This document shows, piece after piece, positions 54,835-63,256 of a stretch of 64,000 nucleotides of DNA. Below the pieces are notes generated by a model. It was not told the origin of the DNA, did not search any database, and was given only the letters and a program-made list of their open reading frames with translations. The stretch's first letter is position 1. Every line of letters begins with the position of its first letter. Source of the DNA: Micromonospora yangpuensis (GTDB lineage Bacteria > Actinomycetota > Actinomycetes > Mycobacteriales > Micromonosporaceae); assembly GCF_900091615.1 (NCBI RefSeq), contig NZ_FMIA01000002.1:496001-560000 (forward strand), read 5' to 3'. Position numbers and translations under genes: made by a program.

Positions 54835-56014
54835 GCTGCCGGTGGGCCGGCGGGTGGCGTACTGGCGGGCTCGCCGCCGCCTGTCGCAGCAGGTCTTCGC
54901 CGACCGGCTCGGCAAGTCCAAGAGCTGGGTCGACAAGGTGGAGCGTGGCGTCCGTGCCCTGGACAAGCTCTCCACCCTCCAGGCCATCGCCACCGTCCTG
55001 CGGATCGACACCGCAATCCTGCTCGGCCGCGACACCCGGCCCGTCGAGGTGGCCACCCGGGCCGATGAACTGGAACGTGTCCGGGCGGCCCTGTCCCGCT
55101 ACGAGATCCCGTTCGGTCGGCCGCCGGGTGCCCGGCCGGTGTTGCCGGCCGACCGGATGGCCCGGCAGGTCGCGCACGCGTGGACCACCTTCCAGTACGC
55201 CCGCTATCCCCACCTGGTCGGCCTGTTGCCCGGCCTGTTGGCCGACGCGCACCACTGCCACGCCGCCGATCCGGTCGGTGGGCGGGTGCCGTTGGTGCAG
55301 GCGTACCGGGTCACCGCGGCCGTACTGGTCAAGCTTGGTGATCCGGATCTGGGTTGGTTGGCCGTGGACCGGGCGATGAACGTCGCCAGCGGTGACCGGT
55401 ACCTCGTCGCGGCGGCTGCTGTGCAGCTCGGGCAGGTGTTACGTGCCGCCGGGCGGGCCCGGGTGGCGAAGTCGGCGATGCTCGCCGCCGCGTACCGCAT
55501 CGCCCCGGCCGAGCACGGCGACGGGCCGCAACTCTCGCTCTGTGGCACCCTGCTGGTCCAGGCGGCCCTGGCCGCCGCGCGGGACGGTGACGACAGCGCG
55601 GTGGCCGACCTCCTCGACGAGGCCGGGGCCATGGCCGCCCAGGTCGGCGACGGCCTGGACCACCAGTACACCGGGTTCGGGCCGACCGCCGTCACCCTGG
55701 CCCGTGCGGCGGCGGCGGTCGACCTCGGTGATGTCGGCCAGGCCATCGCCTGGCATCAGAGCGGCGTCCGCCGCGACGGCTGGCGCTGGCTGCCTGCCGA
55801 ACACCGCGCCGCGCACCTGGTCGACACCGCCCGCGCCCACCTGCACGCCACCGACCCGCGTACCGCCGGGCGCATCCTCACCGAGGCGGACCGGATCGCG
55901 CCCGCCGAGGTACGCCGCCGACCTGCCGGCCGTGACCTGCTGGCCCGGATCGCCCACGACCCTGACGCGCCGGCCACCATCACCCACCTCGCGACCTGCC
56001 TTGGCGTCGGCTGA
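54827..56014 (+). CDS. XRE-family regulator with TPR-like C-terminus (2)
   Basis: 395 residues. Helix-turn-helix at about 5-60 (RVAYWRARRRLSQQVFADRLGKSKSWVDKVE). A helical TPR-like region follows (YRVTAAVLVKLGDPDLGWLAVDRAM, LLVQAALAAARDGD). Same architecture as the gene at 53317 but clearly diverged, so not a recent duplicate. GTG 54827 has AGGCGG about 7 nt upstream; GTG 54821 is an alternative. Its stop overlaps the next small gene as TGATG. Confidence 0.8.
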   Translation: MGELPVGRRVAYWRARRRLSQQVFADRLGKSKSWVDKVERGVRALDKLSTLQAIATVLRIDTAILLGRDTRPVEVATRADELERVRAALSRYEIPFGRPPGARPVLPADRMARQVAHAWTTFQYARYPHLVGLLPGLLADAHHCHAADPVGGRVPLVQAYRVTAAVLVKLGDPDLGWLAVDRAMNVASGDRYLVAAAAVQLGQVLRAAGRARVAKSAMLAAAYRIAPAEHGDGPQLSLCGTLLVQAALAAARDGDDSAVADLLDEAGAMAAQVGDGLDHQYTGFGPTAVTLARAAAAVDLGDVGQAIAWHQSGVRRDGWRWLPAEHRAAHLVDTARAHLHATDPRTAGRILTEADRIAPAEVRRRPAGRDLLARIAHDPDAPATITHLATCLGVG

Positions 56015-56220
56015 TGACCGGCCCGTTCCTGAGCCTGGCCCAGATCCACAACCGGCTGGTCCTCACCGCCCGCCAGGTCCTCCGTCAGCACCGACCCGGC
56101 ACCGACGGCCGCTGCCCGGTGTGCCGCACGGCAGGCTGTCCGGTCGCCGACGCCGCCCGCGACATCATCCGGACGGTCAGCCAGGTCCGCCTCTGGCGGG
56201 TCACCGGGCAGGACCGGTGA
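56014..56220 (+). CDS. Small Cys-containing protein after the XRE regulator
   Basis: 68 residues. A central CPVCRTAGCP (three Cys, CxxC) could bind zinc with the flanking residues, set between two helices. ATG 56014 overlaps the regulator stop, so the three genes 54670-56220 form a coupled operon. Unknown family. Confidence 0.6.
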   Translation: MTGPFLSLAQIHNRLVLTARQVLRQHRPGTDGRCPVCRTAGCPVADAARDIIRTVSQVRLWRVTGQDR

Positions 56221-56223
56221 GGG

Positions 56224-57042
56224 TCAGCCGATGACGGCGGTGGCGGTGCGGGCCTCCGGCTGGAAGCAGGCCAGCGCGTACCCCCGGACCGTGGTGACCA
56301 CCCACGGGTGCCCCACGTAGGTGTGCTGGCGGCGGGTCTGGCCCGGGTCCAGCACCGCGTACTGGCGTCGGCGGCCGTCGTAGCCGATCCAGTGGATCAC
56401 CACCGGGTGCGCGCGGGTGTTCCGGAACTCCACGTACGTCTGCGCACCGCCGCCGACCGAGCGGAGCCGCCGCTCGGCCGAGGCGGGCAGCGGCGTGAGT
56501 TCCGCCGGCCGTGGTGAGCTGGACGGTTTCGGTGGTGCGGTCGACGGACGGGGCGAAGGCGGTGCCGTGCTGGGGCGTACCGACGGGGTGTTGGCGGGCT
56601 TCGGGGCCGGCGGTCGGGTCGAGGGCCGGGAGGTGCTGGGCGTCGCAGTGGGGGTGGCCGTGGAGGTGGGCGGGGGCGGGCTCGTCGCGGTCGCACGGGC
56701 CGACAGCGAGCCCGACGAGGTCGCGCCGGTGCCGGTCGGCGGCGGGGCCGGCTGAAGGCTGTCCGCCCCGACGATCGCGATCGGCGTCTCGTCCATCGGC
56801 TGGTATTCCGACCGCTGCGGCCCGGTGAGGTAGGGCAGCAACCCGATCGCCAGGGCCGCGAGCAGCCCGACGGCGACCAGACCCGGCACGACCGCCGCCC
56901 CGCCCCGGCCGGTCGTCCGCCGTCGCGGCCCGTCGTGCTCCGACAGACCCACGAGGGGTACGCCGGGAGTATCCGTCCCGGTCGGGTAGGTGCTGAGTGT
57001 GATGCGCGGCTCGCCGCGAGTGTGGTCCGGTGCGTCCGCCAT
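56224..57042 (-). CDS. Membrane-anchored VHL-beta-domain-like protein
   Basis: 272 residues. A cytoplasmic N-terminus, one membrane helix (about 50-72, VVPGLVAVGLLAALAIGLLP), a ~110-residue Pro/Ser/Thr-rich stalk and a C-terminal beta domain (about 190-265). TYVEFRNTRAHPVVIHWIGY, RQYAVLDPGQTRRQHTY and GHPWVVT follow the pattern of the von Hippel-Lindau beta domain (W-I-x-Y-D-G, L-x-P-G, T-Y-x-G-H-P-W). Type II topology would expose it outside the cell. Function unknown in bacteria. Confidence 0.68.
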   Translation of the reverse strand: MADAPDHTRGEPRITLSTYPTGTDTPGVPLVGLSEHDGPRRRTTGRGGAAVVPGLVAVGLLAALAIGLLPYLTGPQRSEYQPMDETPIAIVGADSLQPAPPPTGTGATSSGSLSARATATSPPPPTSTATPTATPSTSRPSTRPPAPKPANTPSVRPSTAPPSPRPSTAPPKPSSSPRPAELTPLPASAERRLRSVGGGAQTYVEFRNTRAHPVVIHWIGYDGRRRQYAVLDPGQTRRQHTYVGHPWVVTTVRGYALACFQPEARTATAVIG

Positions 57043-57199
57043 GAACCCCTGATCCCGAGTACGCGGGTGCCACCGGCGTTGTCGCCAGTGGCACGGCCAC
57101 GATTATGCGGTCAGGACCGGTGGATTCGTCAATGGTGCGCTCGATTGATCTTCATCCGGGGGTGCTTCGGACATAGCAGATCCACCGCGTTCGCGGGCG

Positions 57200-57227
57200 T
57201 TATCCACAGTCCACAGAGTTATCCACA
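57200..57227 (+). promoter_or_regulatory. Two perfect DnaA boxes upstream of ssd
   Basis: TTATCCACA occurs at 57200-57208 and 57219-57227, same orientation, 19 bp apart, with a partial TCCACAG between them. They lie about 80-110 bp before the ssd start in the 266-bp gap. Two boxes are too few for an origin; control of the ssd/tad operon by DnaA is possible. Confidence 0.6.
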
Positions 57228-57308
57228 GGCGACGGTTGGTGAGCGGCCGGGTGCGTACCGGTGACGGCAGGGTGGGGCCTCAGTCATCCCGTACCCCTGG
57301 AGGCCGCG

Positions 57309-58409
57309 ATGCCGCCCCGTACCTCCGTTCCGACCGGCCGACGACGGCCGCTGATCGTCACCGCCGACGGTGAACTGCTCGACGACCTGCTCCGGCTCGC
57401 CGCGGCCGGGGGCGTCGAGGTCGACGTGGCGGCCGATCCGGCCGCCGCGCGGGCCCGCTGGCTGCCCGCACCCCTGGTACTGGTCGGCAGCGACCAGGCT
57501 CAGGCCTGTCTGCGGGCCCGGTTGCCGCGCCGGCCACGGCTGGTCATCGTGGGCCGCTCCGGTCAGCTCGACCCCGGCTGGGAGATCGCCGAGCTGGTCG
57601 GGGCCGAGCACGTCGCCACGCTGCCGGCCGCCGAGCCGTGGTTGGTCGACCGGTTCGTGGAGTGTGCCCCGGACCAGCCGACCTCGACCGCCCGGATGGT
57701 CGCGGTGCTCGGTGGGCGGGGTGGTGCCGGGGCCAGCGTGCTCGCCGGTGGGCTCGCGGTCACCGCCGCCCGGTCCCGGCTGCGTACCCTGCTCGTCGAC
57801 GCCGATCCGCTCGGCGGTGGTCTCGACCTGGTGCTCGGTTGGGAGCAACTGGAAGGGTTGCGCTGGCCGGCGCTCAGCGACACCGACGGCCGGATGGACC
57901 CGCCGGCCCTGGTGCGCGCCCTGCCCAGCCGGGGCGACCTGGTGGTGCTCTCCTGGGACCGGGGTGAGCTGCTCAACCTGCCGGCTCCGGCGATGGCCGC
58001 CACGATGGACGCGGCGCGGCGCGGCCGGGACTTCGTGGTCGTCGACCTGCCCCGACAGCTCGACGACGCGGCCGTGATCGCGTTGCAGAGCACCGACCAG
58101 GCCTACCTGGTGGTGCCCGCCGAGCTGCGCGCCACCGCGGCGGCGGCCCGGGTGGTCGCCACCGCCGCCGCGCACTGCGCGCAGCTGTCGGTGATCGTCC
58201 GCGGCCCGGCGCCGGGCCGGTTGAAGGCGGCCGAGATCGCCCGCTCCCTCGGGTTGCCGCTGGTCGGCACGCTGCGCCCGGAGCCGGGTCTCTGCCGGGG
58301 CCTGGAACGGGGCGAGGCACCGGCCGCCGCCGGGCGGGGGCCGCTCGCGGTGCTCTGCCAGCGGCTCGTCGCCGAGGTGACCGGCCGGTCGACGGCGGGT
58401 GCGGCGTGA
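57309..58409 (+). CDS. ssd: Septum-site-determining protein Ssd (MinD/TadZ-like)
   Basis: 366 residues. The C-terminal ParA/MinD-like domain starts MVAVLGGRGGAGASVLAGGLA: a deviant Walker A in which the usual Lys residues are absent, as in mycobacterial Ssd. LLVDADPLGGGLDLVLG and FVVVDLPRQLDD are the partner motifs. The N-terminal ~120 residues are receiver-like. It probably localises the pilus machine or affects septation. ATG 57309 has GGAGG 5 nt upstream. First gene of the tad operon (overlaps tadA). Confidence 0.85.
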   Translation: MPPRTSVPTGRRRPLIVTADGELLDDLLRLAAAGGVEVDVAADPAAARARWLPAPLVLVGSDQAQACLRARLPRRPRLVIVGRSGQLDPGWEIAELVGAEHVATLPAAEPWLVDRFVECAPDQPTSTARMVAVLGGRGGAGASVLAGGLAVTAARSRLRTLLVDADPLGGGLDLVLGWEQLEGLRWPALSDTDGRMDPPALVRALPSRGDLVVLSWDRGELLNLPAPAMAATMDAARRGRDFVVVDLPRQLDDAAVIALQSTDQAYLVVPAELRATAAAARVVATAAAHCAQLSVIVRGPAPGRLKAAEIARSLGLPLVGTLRPEPGLCRGLERGEAPAAAGRGPLAVLCQRLVAEVTGRSTAGAA

Positions 58410-59605
58410 CCGCCCGCGCGGACACCGAGGCGCTTTCCGCCCGGGTCCGGCAGCGCTTCGCCACCGCGGCCACCCCGGTCACCGCCGCCGCCATCGTCTC
58501 CGCCGTACGCGCCGAGCCGGCCGCCGCGGTGCTCGGCGACACGGCGCTGCTGCGGATGGCCGACCGGGTGCACGACGACCTGGTGGGCGCGGGACCGCTC
58601 GCTCCGCTGCTCGCCGACGAGCAGGTGACCGACATCCTGGTCAACGGCACCCGGGTCTGGGTCGACCGGGGCCGGGGCCTGCACCAGGTGGCGGTCCCGA
58701 TGGGCACCGTCGAGGACGTCCGGCGGTTGGCGGTGCGGCTGGCGGCCGGTGCCGGGCGACGCCTCGACGACGGTGTGCCGTACGCCGACGCCCGGCTGCC
58801 CGACGGGACCCGGCTGCACGCGGTCCTGCCGCCGGTGGCGACCACCGGCCCGTACCTGTCGCTGCGGACCTTCCGGCAGCGGCCGTTCACCCTCGACGAG
58901 CTGGTCCGCCAGGGGACCGTGCCGGCGGCGGTGGCCCCGGTGCTCGCCGCCGTCGTGGCGGGTCGGCTGGCGTACCTGGTCACCGGTGGTACGGGCTCGG
59001 GCAAGACCACGCTGCTCAACACGCTGCTCGGCCTGGTGCCGCCGACCGAGCGGATCGTGCTGGTGGAGGACGCGGCCGAGCTGTACCCGGTGCACCCGCA
59101 CGTGGTCGGCCTACAGGCGCGCACCTCCAACGTGGAGGGCTCCGGCGCGGTCGGGCTGAGCGACCTGGTCCGGCAGGCGCTGCGGATGCGTCCCGACCGG
59201 CTGGTGGTGGGGGAGTGTCGGGGCGCGGAGATCGTCGACCTGCTGGCCGCCCTGAACACCGGCCACGACGGTGGCGCGGGCACCCTGCACGCCAACGCCC
59301 CGGTCGACGTGCCGGCCCGGTTGGAGGCGCTCGGGCTGCTCGGTGGGCTGCCCCGGGCGGCCCTGCACGCCCAGGTGACCGCCGCCCTCCAGGTGATCCT
59401 CCAGGTCCGCCGGGGTGCCCGGGGCCGGCTGCTGGAGTCCATCTGCCTGCTACTGCCCGAAGGGCCGGAACGCCTGGTCGGCGTGGTTCCCGCCTGGACC
59501 CGGGGGCAGGGGCCCGGCCCGGCCGCCGGTGCCCTGGCCGCGTTGCTGCACACCCGCGAGGTGCCGCCACCGGCGGTGCTGGCCTCGACCGGGGAGCGGA
59601 GATGA
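58406..59605 (+). CDS. tadA: Tad pilus/secretion ATPase TadA (CpaF)
   Basis: 399 residues. Type II/IV secretion ATPase with Walker A VTGGTGSGKTTLLN, Asp box IVLVEDAAELYP, Walker B region MRPDRLVVGECRGAEIVDLL and the His box TGHDGGAGTLHANA. It powers assembly of Flp-type pili. The GTG start overlaps ssd as GTGA, and the stop overlaps tadB as ATGA. Confidence 0.92.
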   Translation: MTARADTEALSARVRQRFATAATPVTAAAIVSAVRAEPAAAVLGDTALLRMADRVHDDLVGAGPLAPLLADEQVTDILVNGTRVWVDRGRGLHQVAVPMGTVEDVRRLAVRLAAGAGRRLDDGVPYADARLPDGTRLHAVLPPVATTGPYLSLRTFRQRPFTLDELVRQGTVPAAVAPVLAAVVAGRLAYLVTGGTGSGKTTLLNTLLGLVPPTERIVLVEDAAELYPVHPHVVGLQARTSNVEGSGAVGLSDLVRQALRMRPDRLVVGECRGAEIVDLLAALNTGHDGGAGTLHANAPVDVPARLEALGLLGGLPRAALHAQVTAALQVILQVRRGARGRLLESICLLLPEGPERLVGVVPAWTRGQGPGPAAGALAALLHTREVPPPAVLASTGERR

Positions 59606-60759
59606 CCGCCCTGGTCTGGTCGCTGGTCGTGGCGGTCCTGGTGGTCGCCGGGCTGCTCGGGGCGATGGCCCGACGGCAGGCCCGTCGCGTCGTGCCGTCC
59701 CGACCGGATCCGCTGGTCACCTGGGTTACCGAGCTGAGCCGTACGCCGGAGCACGACGCACCCCGTCCCGGCCGGTCCGGCACCGGGTCGGTGCCGCCGG
59801 GTGCCGGGGCGGGGCGACCCGAGATCGGTGGGTATCACCGCCAGGTCCGGCCGCTGCCGTCCCGGCCGCCCAGCCGCCGGGAGTCCCTCCGACCGCCGAC
59901 GGTAGCGACGCTGGCGCCCCCGGCGCTCGACGAGCACCCCGATGCTCTCCCCGACCCGCACGACGACCCACCGGACGCGGCCCACGCCGGCTGGCGGGTG
60001 CGGATCGCGCGGCTACCGGGCCGGATCGCCGACGTGCCCCGGCGGGCCCTGTTCCTGAGCGGCCTCGCCGCAGCCGTGGCCGGTGGTGTGTCGGCCGGTC
60101 CGGTGGCGGCGGTGGCCTGCGCCGGGTACGCCCTGCTGGGCAGCGGTGCGCTGATACGACGGCAGAGCACCCGGCGGGCGCAGCGCGCCCGGCGGCGGCG
60201 CCTCGACCAGCTCTGCGCCCTCGCCGCCGACCTGCGGGCCGGGCTACCGGCACCGACGACGATGCGGCTGACCGGATCGGGCCCGACCGCCGCCCGGATC
60301 GACAGGCCGGATCGGATCGACAGGCCGGATCGGATCGACAGGCCGGACCGGATCGACAGGCCGGACCGGATCGACGTGCCGGAGCGGGGCGACGTGCCGG
60401 ACCGGGGCGACGTGCCGGATCGGATCGAGCAGCTGACCGTGGCCGCCGTACGCCTGGCCGAACGTACCGGTGCACCCCTGGCCGAGCTGCTGGAGCGGAT
60501 CGAGGCGGACCACCGCGCCGGTGACCGGGGGCTGGCCGCGGCGGCAGCGCAGGCCGCCGGCGCCAGGGCGACCGCCTGGTTGCTCGCCGCGCTGCCGCTC
60601 GGCGGGATCGGACTCGGCTACGGCATCGGCGTCGACCCGATCGGCATCCTGCTGCACACCCCCATCGGGGCCGCCTGCACCCTCGCCGCCGTCGCCCTGC
60701 AGGCCGTCGGGCTGGCCTGGGCCGACAAGCTCACCAGCGGGCCGGGAGGAGTCGGCTGA
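59602..60759 (+). CDS. tadB: Tad inner-membrane protein TadB
   Basis: 385 residues. An N-terminal membrane helix, a ~100-residue Pro/Arg-rich loop, two more helices, a cytoplasmic T2SSF-like domain (RRRLDQLCALAADLRAGLP, APLAELLERIEADHRAGDR) and two C-terminal helices. A hexapeptide repeat RIDRPD (seven units) interrupts the cytoplasmic domain. It pairs with TadC as the membrane platform. ATG 59602 overlaps tadA. Confidence 0.8.
   Translation: MTALVWSLVVAVLVVAGLLGAMARRQARRVVPSRPDPLVTWVTELSRTPEHDAPRPGRSGTGSVPPGAGAGRPEIGGYHRQVRPLPSRPPSRRESLRPPTVATLAPPALDEHPDALPDPHDDPPDAAHAGWRVRIARLPGRIADVPRRALFLSGLAAAVAGGVSAGPVAAVACAGYALLGSGALIRRQSTRRAQRARRRRLDQLCALAADLRAGLPAPTTMRLTGSGPTAARIDRPDRIDRPDRIDRPDRIDRPDRIDVPERGDVPDRGDVPDRIEQLTVAAVRLAERTGAPLAELLERIEADHRAGDRGLAAAAAQAAGARATAWLLAALPLGGIGLGYGIGVDPIGILLHTPIGAACTLAAVALQAVGLAWADKLTSGPGGVG
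60295..60420 (+). repeat. 18-bp tandem repeats (RIDRPD/RGDVPD) inside tadB
   Basis: Seven in-frame units: four near-identical CGGATCGACAGGCCGGAT units, then three diverged ones ending GDVPD. They lie between the first and second helices of the T2SSF-like domain and would lengthen an exposed loop. Confidence 0.85.
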
Positions 60760-61547
60760 TGTCCCAGGCATCCCTGCTACTCGCCGGTCTGGGCACCGTG
60801 GCGGTGGCCGCGCTGGTCGCCCTTGCCACCCGCCGTCCGCTGCGTCGCCTGCGCCGGCTGCCGGCCGCCCCGGCCGGGACGTCGAGGCCGCGACGCACCG
60901 GGCCGGTCGACTCCGCCGGGCCGCAGGCCGGTGTCCGTCCCCGGCCGGGCTGGCGGCCGGACCGGATCCGCTGGGCGGCGGCGTTTGGCGGGCTGGCCGT
61001 GGCGGTCGTGGTCGGCGGCTGGGCCGGGGCGATCGGCGCGCTGCCCACGGCGGTGCTCGCCGACCGGCTGCTCCGACGGATCGAGCCCCCGGCGGAACGT
61101 CGGCGCAGGCTGCGGGAGGCCACCGACCTGCCGCTGGCCGCCGACCTGTTGGCGGCGGCCCTGCGGGCGGGTGCCCCGGTGGACCGTTCGGTGCTGGCCG
61201 TGGCCGAGACGCTCGACGGTCCACTGGGTGCGCGACTCGGTCAGGTCGGCCGGACGCTGCTGCTCGGTGGTGAGCCCGGCGAGGCGTGGGCGTACCTGAC
61301 CCCGGTGTCCGGGGCGGACCGGCTGGTGGCCGCCGCCATCCGGTCGTCGGCCAGCGGCGCGGCGCTGACCGGTGCGTTGACCCGGCTCGCCGACGACCTG
61401 CGGGCCGACCGGTCGGTGGCCGTGGAGGCCTCGGCCCGTCGGGCCGGCGTGCTCATCGTGCTGCCGCTGGGGCTCTGCTTCCTGCCGGCCTTCATTCTCG
61501 CCGGCCTGGTGCCGGTGATCGTCGCCGTCCTCGGCGACGTGCTCTGA
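60759..61547 (+). CDS. tadC: Tad inner-membrane protein TadC
   Basis: 262 residues. N-terminal helix, hydrophilic loop, central helices (AFGGLAVAVVVGGWAG), T2SSF-like region (LPLAADLLAAALRAGAPVDRSVLAVAE) and a final helix pair (GVLIVLPLGLCFLPAFILAGLVPVI). Second half of the assembly platform. ATG 60759 shares a base with the tadB stop. Confidence 0.85.
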   Translation: MSQASLLLAGLGTVAVAALVALATRRPLRRLRRLPAAPAGTSRPRRTGPVDSAGPQAGVRPRPGWRPDRIRWAAAFGGLAVAVVVGGWAGAIGALPTAVLADRLLRRIEPPAERRRRLREATDLPLAADLLAAALRAGAPVDRSVLAVAETLDGPLGARLGQVGRTLLLGGEPGEAWAYLTPVSGADRLVAAAIRSSASGAALTGALTRLADDLRADRSVAVEASARRAGVLIVLPLGLCFLPAFILAGLVPVIVAVLGDVL

Positions 61548-61571
61548 CAACTCCTTCGAGAAGGGAACGAC

Positions 61572-61763
61572 ATGCGCACACTCCTCACCCGGCTACGAAC
61601 CCGGCTACGCAGCCGCCTGCGCGGCGACGCCGGGATGAACACCGCCGAATACGCGGTGGGCACCCTGGCCGCCGTGGCCTTCGCCGGCCTGCTGCTCAAG
61701 GTGCTGACCTCCGACAGCGTGCAGGCGGCGCTGGCCGGGGTCGTCGACCGGGCCCTGCAGTGA
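61572..61763 (+). CDS. Flp-type pilin (DUF4244)
   Basis: 63 residues. A short basic leader (RLRTRLRSRLRG), then the prepilin cleavage context GDAG before MNTAEYAV with Glu at +5, and one hydrophobic helix (AVGTLAAVAFAGLLLKVL). This is the pilin-like subunit of the actinobacterial tad locus. GAGAAGGGAACG lies before ATG 61572. Confidence 0.9.
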   Translation: MRTLLTRLRTRLRSRLRGDAGMNTAEYAVGTLAAVAFAGLLLKVLTSDSVQAALAGVVDRALQ

Positions 61764-62128
61764 CCCGGCGCCGGTGGGCCGGTGACGACCGGGGCTCGTT
61801 CACCGCCGAGTTGGCGGCCGGCCTACCGGCGCTCCTGCTGCTCCTGCTCACCGGGTTGACCGCCGTCGACTCGGTGAGCACGAAGGCCAGTTGTCTGAAC
61901 GCGGCCCGGGAGGCGGCCCTGGCCGCCTCCCGGGGCGACGACGGCGAGGCGGCGGCCGTCGGTGTCGCGCCGGTCGGTGCCCAGGTCACCGTCGGCGTCG
62001 ATGCCGGCCGGGTCACCGCGACGGTGCGGGCTCCGGTCCGGGCCCTCGGTGCTCGGTTGCCCCGGCTCAACGTCTCCGCCACCGTCGTCGCCGCCGTGGA
62101 ACCGGGCCTACCGGAGCCGTCCCGGTGA
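61760..62128 (+). CDS. TadE-like minor pilin
   Basis: 122 residues. DDRGSFTAELAAGLPALLLLLLTGLTAV shows the pseudopilin start (G, then F-T-A-E-L with Glu) and one membrane helix, followed by a short exported domain. It is the TadE-type component. GTG 61760 overlaps the pilin stop as GTGA. Confidence 0.85.
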   Translation: MTRRRWAGDDRGSFTAELAAGLPALLLLLLTGLTAVDSVSTKASCLNAAREAALAASRGDDGEAAAVGVAPVGAQVTVGVDAGRVTATVRAPVRALGARLPRLNVSATVVAAVEPGLPEPSR

Positions 62129-62481
62129 AAAGTGCGCCCGGGGACCGGGGTGGGGCCACCGTCTGTGTGTTCGCCGCGGGATTGGTGCTGCTCACGTTCG
62201 CGACCTTCGCCGCGGCGGTCGCCGCTGCCGGGGTGGCCCGACAGCGGGCCGGCGTCGCGGCGGACTTCGCGGCGCTCGCCGGCGCCGGTGCGGTGGCCCA
62301 GGGCGACGAGGCGGCCTGCCGCTCCGCCGCGACCCTCGCCGAGGCCAACGGCGGGCGGCTTACCGGTTGCCGGGTCGACGGCCTCGACGTGCAGGTGACG
62401 GCGGCGGTCACCGTGACCGCCCTGCCCGGCCTCACCCGGACCGTCACCGCCACCGCCCGCGCCGGCCCGGTACGCGCGTGA
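62125..62481 (+). CDS. TadG-like / Rv3654c-type secreted protein
   Basis: 118 residues. GDRGGATVCVFAAGLVLLTFATFAAAVAAAGVARQRAGVAADFAALAGAG-type N-terminus (helix plus the AADFAALAGA pattern of TadG-like Flp proteins). Two Cys (in AACRSAA and LTGCRVDG) could form a disulfide outside the membrane. Last gene of the operon; GTG 62125 overlaps the previous stop. Confidence 0.78.
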   Translation: MKSAPGDRGGATVCVFAAGLVLLTFATFAAAVAAAGVARQRAGVAADFAALAGAGAVAQGDEAACRSAATLAEANGGRLTGCRVDGLDVQVTAAVTVTALPGLTRTVTATARAGPVRA

Positions 62482-62535
62482 CGGGGGTGGTGAGCGTGCT
62501 GTCGTGGACGGTCCAGCCCGGCCGGGGCGGTGGAG

Positions 62536-62567
62536 GGAGGTGCCGACCTTCGGCGGTCGGCACCTCC
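62536..62567. terminator. Bidirectional terminator after the tad operon
   Basis: GGAGGTGCCGACC (62536-62548) pairs exactly with 62555-62567 around TTCGGC. It lies between the convergent tad operon and the LURP-one-like gene, 6 bp from the latter's stop. Confidence 0.75.
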
Positions 62568-62573
62568 GGCGGG

Positions 62574-63152
62574 TCACCGGCCCTGGAGCGCGTCCAGGGC
62601 GATCGACATGGCGATGACCAGCCGCCGGTCGATCTGCGGGTTGGGGATCTCGACGACGTACCGGTCGCGCAGGCCCCACTTCTTGATCACCGAGAAGACC
62701 GGCTGACCGTTGGCGACGAAGTCGAAGTGGTACGGCAGCCAGGAGAGCGAGTCGACGAAGCGCCGCAGGATCGCCACCGGCATGCTGCGTTCCTGGCCGA
62801 CGACCGCCGGCAGGCCGGGCTGCTCGACGTGCCAGGTCGAGCGGAGCAGGGACTGGCCGAAGTCCTTACGGAACAGGCCGATCGGGTTGCCGGCCGCGTC
62901 GGTCACGTCGTACGTGGCGGCGAGGTCGAGCCGTTGCCGGGCCTTGAAACCGAGCAGCGGCTGCTGCTTGGTGTCGTCGGTGTAGATGGTCACCTGCTCC
63001 TTGAAGGCGAGCCGCTTCTGCTGCGCGAACGCGAGCAGCCCGGCCTCACCACCGTCGGGCCCGACGGCGTGCACCTCGTACTGGTTGACCATCAGCCGGA
63101 TGCGCTGGCGGATGTGGAACTGCTGCTGGCCCTGCAGAACGTCTGGCTGCAT
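62574..63152 (-). CDS. LURP-one/phospholipid-scramblase-like protein
   Basis: 192 residues. FHIRQRIRLMVNQYEVHAVG, LLGFKARQRLDLAATYDVTD and PIGLFRKDFGQSLLRSTW form the beta-barrel pattern of the LURP-one-related (YxjI-like) family. Bacterial members have no proven activity. ATG 63152 has AAGGAG 7 nt upstream. Confidence 0.75.
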   Translation of the reverse strand: MQPDVLQGQQQFHIRQRIRLMVNQYEVHAVGPDGGEAGLLAFAQQKRLAFKEQVTIYTDDTKQQPLLGFKARQRLDLAATYDVTDAAGNPIGLFRKDFGQSLLRSTWHVEQPGLPAVVGQERSMPVAILRRFVDSLSWLPYHFDFVANGQPVFSVIKKWGLRDRYVVEIPNPQIDRRLVIAMSIALDALQGR

Positions 63153-63256
63153 GAATATCTCCTTGGAAGGGTGCGCCGGAGTGTTGCACAATCCGGCAAC
63201 CCGCTGGTGCCTGCTCCCGCCCGGACGACCGGCACCGCGCCGCCCGGGTCAGCGGG

